A DNA stretch of 64,000 nt from Zelonia costaricensis. Taxonomy: Eukaryota > Euglenozoa > Kinetoplastea > Trypanosomatida > Trypanosomatidae. The stretch spans positions 62,842 to 126,841 of the forward strand of contig JASAOO010003551.1 of assembly GCA_030849075.1 (NCBI GenBank). The letters run 5' to 3'. Below are positions 48,338 through 57,182 of the stretch, in pieces. How positions within the stretch are numbered: position 1 is the first letter of the stretch; each line of letters opens with the position of its first letter. The translations under genes and the position numbers were made by a program. The notes beneath the pieces are model-generated. The model made no database searches. It was given only the letters and a program-made list of their open reading frames with translations, and was not told the origin of the DNA.

Positions 48338-50284
48338 ATGCCTCGTGTGCGGTTGTGGTCCGCGGCGCTGGTGGCGGCCGGCGTTGTCTGCTGCCTGGCG
48401 GCCACGTCGGCCCTCGCCAGCGGTGGTGGGTCGAAGGTGGTGCCCACCGTGGCGCTGTTCGACATGAACCGCTCCCTCATCCTGACCGCCACCAGTGCAG
48501 ACGCACACGTCGACTTTGGGCATCGCAGCCTCTTTGAGTCGATGTTTGAGCCAACGCCGTCCGTGTCTGTCGCCTCGCTCACGCTGCTCGAGGCGGAGGG
48601 TCGCTCGGCCAACCGCATTTATGAGTTTCTCACCGTCCCGTACTGCGCAGCCGATCCAGAGACCGCGTCGGAGTGCGACCTGAGCGGGCACATCCTGTAC
48701 GTGATGTTGCGCTTTCGTCACCGGTACGAGACGAGCTTCGAGGCGGCTGTCTGGCAGGACGCCTTGCCAACCACTGCAACTCAAAAGGCGCTGCAAGAGT
48801 TCAAGGCGGCCATGCCCGGTGCAGACGTCGTGTACCCCGCAACGCGGGGGTCCATGCGGATGGAGGACAGCGCCACCTGCTCTGACCTCACGGACGAGTG
48901 CTACCTCTCCCGCTCAGCGACGTACACGAGCAGCTACAAGAACATCGACCCCGCCAACCACTCGGCGCGCTTTCTCTTTCGCCTGGGCGAGCGGTACTCC
49001 ATGAACAGCCCTGTGCGCCTGCGCCTCCGCAACAGCCTGCCGCACGACGCAGAGACCACCGTCGACGTCGTTGTCGTTCTCACTCGGCGCCCCACCACCA
49101 ACCTGCTGAACCGGCGCTGGTGGATAGAAAATGTCGGTGGGCGGCTGTCGCTGCTGCTCGCCAGCGTTGTGGTGACGTTCGGCTTCCTGACCGTGGTGTG
49201 CGAGGTGGGCGCGCTGCTGGCCCGCTCCCGCGTCGCTGATGACGCGCACGCCCCGACGCCGCTGTACAGCGAGGACGCCGAGGACGGCGCATTCGCCTTC
49301 CTTCAGCGCGTGGCCAAGGTGACGGCGAACGCCGTGCAGCGCGGTGCGGTGTGTGTCTGGAGCAGGATGCGCACCTTCACCTGTCTGAGCGCCGGCATCG
49401 CCAGGTACCGGCACTGGCGCGACACCCGACGCCACCGCGTGCCGACCAGCGATCAGCCGGCTGAGGCGGACCGCGAAATTGCGGCGCTGAACGCGCCCTT
49501 CTCGGAGGATGAGGAGACGGCGCCTACGTGCCGCATCTGCCGCTGTAGTGAGCCGCGCGAGGACCTCTTTGCCCCGTGCGCGTGCAACGGGTCGAGCAAG
49601 CTGGTGCACCACCGATGCCTCGAGCAGTGGCGCGAGATGACGTCCAACCCGGAGCACCGGCGCGTGTGCGCCGAGTGCAAGACACCGTACACGCTGGTGC
49701 GCGTAGCCGTCCCACAGAACCCCGACCTCGTTACCGGGAGCCCCATTATTGAGCCGGTCGTTCGGCACTACGCGACGCAGACCCTCTACATTGCCCTGAC
49801 AGCCTGCTTCGCCGGCGGTGGTGCGTACTGCCTCAAGCTCGTCTTCTTCGCCACCACCCTGGGCGACACTGGCATCGACTGGCGCTTCAACCAGGGCTAC
49901 CACTGGGTGCTCACGGTGTACTTCCTGATCGCGCTGGCGCTCAACATGTACGTAATGGAGCCGTTCGTGAAGGATATCAAGTCCGCCGAGGTGCAGCTGC
50001 TGATGGTGCTCCTCTCGCTGGCTTTCATTGAAATTCCGCTCAGTTACGGCATGGCAGCATTCCTCAGCATTATCTTCGACCGACTCATGACGTGGGAGGT
50101 GGCCTACGGCGTCGGGCTTGCCACCACAGCCCTGCTCCACCTTCTGGACGTGTTTGCCGGCTTCCACGACGTGCTGAGCTCCTTCTCGGAGGAGCGCGAG
50201 GTGGTCGCCCCGCGGCAGGAGCCCGCCACCGCCGCCGCCGCCGCGGAGGTGCCGGCCACCGGTGCGGACCACGTTCCCGTGTAG
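48338..50284 (+). CDS. RING-CH (MARCH-type) membrane E3 ubiquitin ligase with luminal ectodomain
   Basis: A 648-aa protein. Residues 1-28 are a signal peptide (VRLWSAALVAAGVVCCLAATSALA). Residues about 30-265 are a luminal or extracellular domain with several Cys. A first membrane segment lies at about 270-290. A cytosolic linker leads to the C4HC3 RING-CH finger at 398-447 (CRICRCSEP, then CACNGSSKLVHHRCLEQW, then CAECKTPY). Four more hydrophobic segments follow at about 480-505, 518-540, 552-580 and 590-612. RING-CH ligases ubiquitinate membrane proteins to direct sorting or degradation. An in-frame ATG at 48314 would add eight residues; 48338 gives the cleaner signal peptide. The C-terminus is Ala-rich. 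The long N-terminal ectodomain is not part of the usual two-segment MARCH layout. Confidence 0.85.
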   Translation: MPRVRLWSAALVAAGVVCCLAATSALASGGGSKVVPTVALFDMNRSLILTATSADAHVDFGHRSLFESMFEPTPSVSVASLTLLEAEGRSANRIYEFLTVPYCAADPETASECDLSGHILYVMLRFRHRYETSFEAAVWQDALPTTATQKALQEFKAAMPGADVVYPATRGSMRMEDSATCSDLTDECYLSRSATYTSSYKNIDPANHSARFLFRLGERYSMNSPVRLRLRNSLPHDAETTVDVVVVLTRRPTTNLLNRRWWIENVGGRLSLLLASVVVTFGFLTVVCEVGALLARSRVADDAHAPTPLYSEDAEDGAFAFLQRVAKVTANAVQRGAVCVWSRMRTFTCLSAGIARYRHWRDTRRHRVPTSDQPAEADREIAALNAPFSEDEETAPTCRICRCSEPREDLFAPCACNGSSKLVHHRCLEQWREMTSNPEHRRVCAECKTPYTLVRVAVPQNPDLVTGSPIIEPVVRHYATQTLYIALTACFAGGGAYCLKLVFFATTLGDTGIDWRFNQGYHWVLTVYFLIALALNMYVMEPFVKDIKSAEVQLLMVLLSLAFIEIPLSYGMAAFLSIIFDRLMTWEVAYGVGLATTALLHLLDVFAGFHDVLSSFSEEREVVAPRQEPATAAAAAEVPATGADHVPV

Positions 50285-51630
50285 CACACTTTTGCACAGG
50301 ACATCGCCTTCCGGGTATTAGACGTGTTTGCGCCGCGTCGGCATCGGCGCAGCCGCCGATCAGCCAACGCCCATCTCCCCTTCTCTTCCTTTTCGTCGCT
50401 TCTCTCCGTGTAGCGGCACAAGTGCTACGGGCTCGCCAGACGGCGCCCCCTCGCACCACCGTCCCCCTCTCTCATGGCGCCAGGCACGCCTCGCCGTTTT
50501 TTTTCCCCTAACCGGGGCTGGGACAAGAGGGGAGCGGGAAGCGGGTGTCCAATGATGTGCTGTGGTATCCCACAATGAGTTTCCGCTTCTCCGCTTCTCG
50601 ATGCCACCTGCTTTTCGTTTTTGTTTGGTTGCTTACGTGGTTGCCTCAACCCACTCCAGGCCTGTCTTCCTCGCCGATGCCTTCTTTCACCTCCCCAGCC
50701 CCCGTGGCTCAATTCCTTTGCAAAGAGCCGTTGTGTGTCTGTGTGTGTGTTGCCTTCTCTGATGCAGCGTCATTGCTTGTTGCGATTGTCTTGCTTTCTC
50801 AACAGCTCCTCAAGCGCCTCGGTGTAGTGAGTTTTCTTCTTCTTCTTTTGGGGCGTGCTTGCGCATCGCTTTCTTTAGCGTGGGCTCGAGCCAGATTGTA
50901 GCCTGTGCACGCACATGGCACAGAAAGGACGCACCGCTGGCGCTTCCACGTGTTGCACGTTGTCTGCTCGGCGTGGAGCTTATGGAGTGTGCGTTTGTGT
51001 TTGCTGGGGCGAAGACGATAGGAGAAGTGGCTGAGGGGGACTGCCTCTCGCCTCCATCCACCTACATATGTATGCAAAGGCACGTGCGCGCTTGGTGCGA
51101 GTTGGCCAGACGAACGTACGCCCACGGTAGAGCCGAAGCCATCTCCCTTCCTCACTCACCCACACACCTGCGAAGCGGCTTCCCTCCCTGGCTGAACCAC
51201 AAAGGCCGTACGTCTCGCTGCTGATAAAGGCCCCTGCTAGACAACCGCGCCGCACGCGCCGAGTCGATCTGCCAGCGCCTCCACGTGGGCACATCTGCGT
51301 ACAAGTGGACGCCGTTGGTTTACGCTTCTCCTCCTCAGCGCTTGAACCGACAGCTGTCGTGCTGGCGTGTAACCAATGCGTGGGCCGAGCGCTTTGCGTG
51401 CTCCCGCTCCTTTTTGAGGCGTACGAATGGCAACGCGCGCACACACACACATCGACTTGACTGCACCTCCACCCGCTCACCCTCTTTCCCCGTTCTTTGC
51501 GCTTTTCTCTTTTACTACGTGCCTCGGACGCCGCGTACCACGCCGACGGCACGTTGCGTGCACAACTCTCCTCTCACACCACGGGCGTCGCGTAAGCTCA
51601 TATTTGCGAGAACCTCCGCTTTTGTCAGCC
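50285..51630. other. Intergenic spacer
   Basis: T8 near 50498-50505 and T/C-rich blocks around 50590-50690 and 50830-50875. CT-rich sequence at 51465-51530 precedes the 85-aa gene. No gene is supported. Confidence 0.55.
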
Positions 51631-51888
51631 ATGCTGCGCCGCACCTCCGCCCGCCTCTACGAGAGCGTCGTTGCCCCGATCGGCAAGGGCCGCGTCGTCC
51701 CGATGAAGTTCGACAGCCTCAAGCCGGCGTACGTGCCCAAGTCGTTCACCACGCAGTTCTTCGTCCTGGGCACGTGGACGGTTAGCAACATGATTCCCAA
51801 CTTTGTCATCGGCTTTCTCATCATCGCCGCTGCCAATGGTGGCCTGAGCGGTGCCTGGCCACCGGACCCGCACTCCCTGCACCCTTAA
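51631..51888 (+). CDS. Small membrane protein, probably mitochondrial inner membrane, 85 aa
   Basis: It starts MLRRTSARLYESVVAPIGKG, an amphipathic Arg-containing presequence-like N-terminus. Residues about 44-68 form one hydrophobic segment (FFVLGTWTVSNMIPNFVIGFLIIAAA) followed by the Trp/Pro-rich tail SGAWPPDPHSLHP. The topology fits an accessory subunit of a respiratory complex or ATP synthase, many of which in trypanosomatids are lineage-specific. I do not recognise which one. The frame extends upstream to 51427 only from other ATGs in low-complexity sequence; the compact start at 51631 directly follows a T-rich run and TCAGCC. Confidence 0.75.
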   Translation: MLRRTSARLYESVVAPIGKGRVVPMKFDSLKPAYVPKSFTTQFFVLGTWTVSNMIPNFVIGFLIIAAANGGLSGAWPPDPHSLHP

Positions 51889-52737
51889 AGGAGTGGGGGC
51901 TGTGCGTGCGTGTGCGTCGGTTCTTGTGCACGTTTCTGTTTTCGTTTGAGTGCCCACCTCCTGCCCGCACGAGGTCGCGAGGGGGGGAGCACATAGGAAT
52001 AAGGGAAGCGCGGGGGCTAGGGTGAGGGAGGGGTGAGGAGGAGGCACAGTGATGGCGGCGGCGTTGAGGCAAGCGAGAAATGCACGCCGTCTCGCCTCTC
52101 GTCTCGTCGTCCCTTTCTCACCCCGTCTATGTGCACCCGCGTAGCCAACACCACAGCTTCTTCACTTGACCCTCGCTCTTTGATTTGTAGTACTCGTAGC
52201 ATCCCCGCATGGAAAACAAAAGAAAAGGAAGCATCGCGCAGCACGACGGGGACGCAACAGGCGCGTCGGCTCGACACTCGTTGCCCAGTCTCTCCTGTGG
52301 CACTTTTTGGATGGAGCGGGGCGTCTCGGGTCCGGTACACCGTGGCCGATTGCGCACTCAACAGCGCTGCGCAAAAGTGCACTGTGAGCACGTCCGATGA
52401 AGACTTCGCTCTCGTGCTGATCTACTTTGCTTTTCCTCCTTGCCTCCCTCCTTCACACGGCCCTGCGTGACCGCGGCGGCTGGTGTATCACCCTCGCTCC
52501 TTCTCCTTCCACTGGCCTGGCTACATCTGCCCCCCCCCACCTCCTCCTACCATACCCCCTCTGGCGTGCACGCCTCTAGCATGCATGTAAGCAGGTGAGC
52601 GCCCCCCTTTTCCTGCTCCCCTCCTTGCAAGGACTGCCAGGGCGCCTCCTCGTCGCACTCCCTGCTCCGCCCCTTAGTTTTTACTTATCCCTTTCCTAGT
52701 TTTCGCGCTAGATTGTTAGAGAGCCGCCACACCCGCC
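51889..52737. other. Intergenic spacer
   Basis: GC- and G-rich in the first 160 bases (a GGGGGGG run near 51980), CT-rich from 52430 onward with C10 near 52531-52540. No gene is supported. Confidence 0.55.
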
Positions 52738-54744
52738 ATGGACAAGTACGACATACTCGCCCAGATCGGCGATGGCACCTTCGGCTCCGTCGCCAAGGCG
52801 GTCGGCAAAAAGACGGGCCAGCTCGTCGCCATCAAGCGGATGAAGCAGAAGTTCTACACGTGGGAAGAGTGCGTCAAGCTGCCCGAAGTAGACGTGGTGC
52901 GGCGCATCCACGGCCACCCCAACGTGGTCAAGCTGCGCGAGGTGATTCGCGAGAACAACGAGCTGTTCTTTGTCTTCGAGTTCATGGACGGCGACCTGCT
53001 CGGCGTCATCAAGAAGGCGAAGCAGCTTGGTAGCGGCCAGAGCGGCGGCCGCGCGTCGAGCGGGCCGCTTATCCCGTATCCTAAGGTCAAGGACTACATG
53101 CGGCAAATGCTGCAGGCGCTCGCCTACGTCCACAAGCGGGGCTACTTCCACCGCGACATGAAGCCAGAGAACCTGCTTATCCGCAAGGAGCCCAGCGGCG
53201 AGGAGGTGCTGAAGCTCGCCGACTTCGGCCTCGTGAAGGAGACGCGGGCGCGGCCGCCGTACACCGACTATGTGTCCACGCGGTGGTACCGGGCGCCGGA
53301 GCTGCTGCTGCAGGATCGCTATTACGGCCCCGCAGTGGATATCTGGGCAGCGGGCTGCATCATGTGTGAGCTCATCACGACGCGGCCGCTCTTTCCCGGC
53401 ACGAACGAGGTGGATCAGCTCTTCAAGATCATGTCCGTGCTGGGCTCGCCAACGGAGGAGGTCTGGGCAGGGGGGCTGCGCCTCGCCAAGAAGATTCGCT
53501 ACACCTTTCCCGCTGTCGCAGGCACTGGGCTGGCGCATGTGCTTCCTCCGCACCTGCCGTCCTCGGCACTGGAGCTGCTTCAGCAGATGCTGGCCTACGA
53601 CCCAAAAGTGCGGCTCACAGCCGAGCAGTGCCTGCAGCACCCTTTCTTCGGCGTTGGCGTGGACGAGAGCACGACGCCCTCGACAGCCGCTTTGGACCAA
53701 CTGGCCTTTGCGGCGAAGCGGCTGCTGCCCGTCTCGCAGACGGCGCCACCCGCGCTAAAGAGCTCCGTGACGGACCAGGCCGCGGCGTTGAAGGCGGCCC
53801 GCACCGCAAACGACATGTCCCTCTCCGATGCCTCGTCGCGAAAGTTCTATTTGCTGGGCTCCCTTCAGGACCCGGTGCAGTCTGCGGCCAAGCCGACCAT
53901 CCCGCTCGCCACGTCGCCGCCGCCGACTGAGGCGATCCCAGGCGCGCCACTGCCGGGGCACGCGTACGGTGTCGGGGAGCCGGAGGGGGTAACGCCGCTG
54001 GCCAACGGCCACCAGCGCCCGAGTGCCGCGGCGGCGGCGGCAGCAGCTGCTGCTGCCGCGGCATCCGCGCGGCGTCGCTCGCACGAGGCCACCGGCACGT
54101 CGCTGGCCAAGAAGCTCGCCGGCTTGAAGAACGTGCAGAACGGCAAGGGCAAGGTATCGAACGTCTACGCACTTCCGACGACTAGCGGCATGCTCTCGCC
54201 GATCGCGGGACCGGGCCTCGGCACCGCGGCGTCGAAAGCGAAGGCGACGGCGCTCGCGCCTCTCAGTAGCGCGCGCGACGGCAAGGCTCCGCAGCAGCGC
54301 CGCAGCCCGCCAAGTGACACGGAGGTGCGGTCGCCCCAAGCAAACGGCGCAGCGGTGAAGCGTGAGGTCGACCTGGACGACCTCATGGAGGAGTTTGCGA
54401 CGGAGATGTCTGCGGTAGGGGTGCGGGCGCAGCGACACGAGGCTGGCGCCGCCGGCGAGGCAAGCAGCGCGAGCAACGCCTCCCGCACAGGGCTCGCAAA
54501 TGGCCCTGTCGCGGCGCTGCTGAGCAACACGCGCTACAAGAAGACCTCCATTACGGCTGTGGACACCTCCATCAAGCCAGGCAACTCCCCGCGGACAACG
54601 ATTCCCCTTGCGGTGCGCAAAGGCGACGACGTGACTGGAAAAGTAGACCTCCCTCGCATCGACCATACGACGTCGAAGGTGGTGTCGCCGTCGCTGAAGG
54701 CGCTGCTCGCTAAGCACAAGACGGGCGGCCTCACGTCTGAGTAA
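52738..54744 (+). CDS. RCK: RCK-family (MAK/ICK/MOK) protein kinase
   Basis: A 668-aa CMGC kinase. The catalytic domain is at residues 4-302: glycine loop IGDGTFGSV, Lys33 in VAIKRMK, FYTWEECVKLPEV typical of the RCK branch, HRDMKPEN with Asp140, DFG at Asp162, and the TDY activation motif Thr176-Asp177-Tyr178 in PPYTDYVSTRWYRAPE. A short Gly/Ser insert (residues about 99-113) lies after the alpha-D region. The C-terminal 365 residues are disordered, with a poly-Ala run and Ser/Pro sites, as in MAK and ICK. RCK kinases control cilium and flagellum length and intraflagellar transport in algae, Leishmania relatives and animals. The start fits the family exactly. Confidence 0.93.
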   Translation: MDKYDILAQIGDGTFGSVAKAVGKKTGQLVAIKRMKQKFYTWEECVKLPEVDVVRRIHGHPNVVKLREVIRENNELFFVFEFMDGDLLGVIKKAKQLGSGQSGGRASSGPLIPYPKVKDYMRQMLQALAYVHKRGYFHRDMKPENLLIRKEPSGEEVLKLADFGLVKETRARPPYTDYVSTRWYRAPELLLQDRYYGPAVDIWAAGCIMCELITTRPLFPGTNEVDQLFKIMSVLGSPTEEVWAGGLRLAKKIRYTFPAVAGTGLAHVLPPHLPSSALELLQQMLAYDPKVRLTAEQCLQHPFFGVGVDESTTPSTAALDQLAFAAKRLLPVSQTAPPALKSSVTDQAAALKAARTANDMSLSDASSRKFYLLGSLQDPVQSAAKPTIPLATSPPPTEAIPGAPLPGHAYGVGEPEGVTPLANGHQRPSAAAAAAAAAAAAASARRRSHEATGTSLAKKLAGLKNVQNGKGKVSNVYALPTTSGMLSPIAGPGLGTAASKAKATALAPLSSARDGKAPQQRRSPPSDTEVRSPQANGAAVKREVDLDDLMEEFATEMSAVGVRAQRHEAGAAGEASSASNASRTGLANGPVAALLSNTRYKKTSITAVDTSIKPGNSPRTTIPLAVRKGDDVTGKVDLPRIDHTTSKVVSPSLKALLAKHKTGGLTSE

Positions 54745-54826
54745 CCCACTATTTACGTCAGCACGCTCTTCGCGTGCTTTCCTTTGACATCTCTTGCTCT
54801 TTTCCCCACGTGTGCGCGAAACGAAA

Positions 54827-54879
54827 GGGAGGCGGGGCGGGGCGGCGGAGGGGCGGCGGAGGGACGGGAGGCGGGAGGG
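54827..54879 (+). other. G-rich segment matching the G-quadruplex consensus
   Basis: Runs of three or more G occur at 54827-54829, 54834-54837, 54839-54842, 54850-54853, 54861-54863, 54866-54868, 54873-54875 and 54877-54879. The first four are separated by loops of 4, 1 and 7 bases, satisfying G3+N1-7. On the sense RNA it would sit at the beginning of the kinase 3' UTR. Confidence 0.7.
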
Positions 54880-57092
54880 AAAGCGCAACGTGGGCGGCAG
54901 TGTACCCGCCGTGTGTCTCCCTCTTGTCTTGCTCGTTTTCCGTCCTCCTCGTCTTTTCTTGGTCTGCTTTCTCCGAATTTCTTGCCGCGGTCGTCTGACC
55001 CTTTCTTGTTGCTCTCCGCGTTTTCGGCCCTCATCTGTGTTTGGTTGTGGTGTTTCCTGATTTAATGTGTCGTTGCTTCCGTTCCTGTGCTCTCGCGCGG
55101 AGTCGATATCATCATGTACATTTGGTTCCTCCCTTCCACTCTTCTCTCTCGTCAGCCTACGCTGAGCCGCCGACCACCCCACCCTCCTCTGCTTGGGGCA
55201 CGCTGTTTGTCTTGCCTCCGCTTTGACTTGCTCAACGCCGCGCCGCCGCTTCGGCTCCGCGCCGTACTGAGCTTCCCCCTTTGCTTCCCAGTACCCGAGC
55301 TGTACATTGCGTTTGACGCGCCCCCCTCCCCCGCCCTCATTCCCTTCTCCACCCCCCTCGTGTACCATACTGTGTGACTTGCTGCGTGGCTGTGTTGTGG
55401 CGCGTGCGCGTGCGCGTACGTGTGTGCCTGTGTGCGTATGTGTGTCTTTGTCCCTCTTCTTCTCTCTTTGCCTTCCTCACTTCTCTCACCCCTTTGTCTG
55501 TTTTTTTGTTTTTTTTTCGATTGGCTGTGGATGGCGCGTCCGTGTGTGCCGGCCATGGACGGCTCATGTGCTTCTTGAACTTTGCGGCGCTTCTTTCCCG
55601 CTTCCGCTGCGTCCCGTGCCTTTGCCCCCACCTCCTTTCCGCGTCGCTCTTCTCTCTGGTCGCCACTTCCGTGTGCAACACGTCTTTCCGTTCTCCCCGT
55701 CTCGTCTTCTCTCTTTCAACATTTTGTGCGGCGCCACCAGCTCTTTGTTTTTTGTCGTCCAGTGTCGGCGTTGGGCTTCTTCCCGCGGCTTCGCCTGTGC
55801 TTGTGGGTGGGGGCTCTTTCGCTTCTTCTGTATATGCTCACCGGTGGTGCCCTCCTCTCTCACAAGGTTTCGAGCTGTCTTTCGGTGCGTTGTCGATTTC
55901 ACCTGATCGTCTCGGGTCCATGCTTCCAAGCCGGATAAACACAGAATGAGCCGAGGTGCCCTGTCCAACGCGGCGTGGTTTGTTGCCCCCGTCTAGCACT
56001 CGCATCACACGCCACCAACGCGGGCGTGGCAGGGTGACAACGCCACGTGAGCGACGGGATCGGCAAGCCGCGCGTCTCCGACCTCGCGGTGCAGTGGCCG
56101 CCTCCTTCGGCTCCTCCGTGGTTGCCATGGCACCCGCGACGGACAAGCGTGATCCGCGGAGTCAGGGGGCACTCCCTCCCTGTGCACATCTTACCCAGCT
56201 TCGCTTGTCTGCAGCCAGCGCACCACCCCTGTGCCCCGTCCGGTGGCTGCGGCGTCTACGTGGCGCACCGTGCCTCTCACTCACACCGCTTCTCTCGTCC
56301 TCTTCGCTCCTCCTCCCCTGCCGTACACCCGACCCCGCTGCTGGCGATCACCACGCCCGCTTTATCCGCGTGCCCCAAAACGCACAACTCCACCATCGAA
56401 CGCCTTGCCACGCAGCTTCCAGCTTCCCGAACCAAGCTCTCCCCATCATCAAAGGATCATTACCTCGTTTTTTTTTTTGTTCTCTTCGTTGTTGCTCTCT
56501 GCCGTCTTCACTTCTCGAGTAGCTTCTTCTGCCCGCGGTGCGTCTTTCTTTTTTTATTTGGTGTCTTGTGCGGTGTTCCGCCTCTCTTTCCCCCTTTCCC
56601 CCCTCCTCAACTGCTCCCCAGCTACAGCGCTCCACATTTGTGCCCCAACCTGTGCGGCAGCCCACCAACTGCTTCACGGAGGCACGCACACCACGCGGCT
56701 GCACCGAGCGGCAACGAGCGGTGAGCCACCGCACTTCCCCAGCTTTTCGCAGTTGCAACTTCCCCCTTTTCCATTTTTCTCTCTTTTCTTGTTGAGCTCT
56801 CTGACTCACTGAGTTTCCTTCTGTGCCTCAGCCGAGTACCTGCAAGTCCTGCTTACGACTCAGTCCGCCGCTTGGTGCGCCCCCCCCCCTTCCCCGACAC
56901 CTCGAGCTTTCCCTGTCCTAGTCTCGCAAAGAGTCTGCGACTTGCTAGACAAACGGGTACACCCGCACCTCGTCATCGCCACCGCCCGCGTTCCACCTCC
57001 CCATCAAAAAGAAGAAAAATCAAACAAACAGAAGAAACACACGCACTAACAGCATTAAAGCTGCGCTACTCCCTCGTCCCTCTTCGCTTTCC

Positions 57093-57094
57093 AG
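57093..57094 (+). promoter_or_regulatory. Candidate spliced-leader acceptor AG for the P450 gene
   Basis: A clean CT-rich tract (57068-57092) without AG ends in CCAG at 57091-57094. The predicted 5' UTR is 88 nt and contains no ATG before the start at 57183, which supports the start choice. Confidence 0.5.
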
Positions 57095-57182
57095 GTGCTT
57101 CTCTCCCCCGTCTCTTCTGCCGCTCCACCGCAACTTTGCCCCCATCCCCCCTTCAACGCTCGCAGAACCGCCTGCAGCAGCG

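Larger units (their letters stand above)
54745..57182. other. Longest intergenic spacer, about 2.4 kb, with a G-quadruplex-prone segment
   Basis: The G-rich block at 54827-54879 lies 80 nt after the kinase stop codon. The remainder is T/C-rich, with T8-T9 near 55508-55518 and T11 near 56470-56480. Plus-strand frames of 90-225 codons are Cys/Ser/Phe/Leu-rich and not family-like. Polypyrimidine blocks ahead of the P450 start lie at 57070-57092 and 57100-57117. Confidence 0.55.

Noticed and set aside
48914..50287. 457-codon open frame on the minus strand
   Set aside because: Antisense to the RING-CH gene, whose zinc ligands are unambiguous.
53755..55368. 537-codon open frame on the minus strand
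   Set aside because: Antisense to the kinase tail and its 3' flank; Arg-rich composition; orientation opposite to all genes in the unit.
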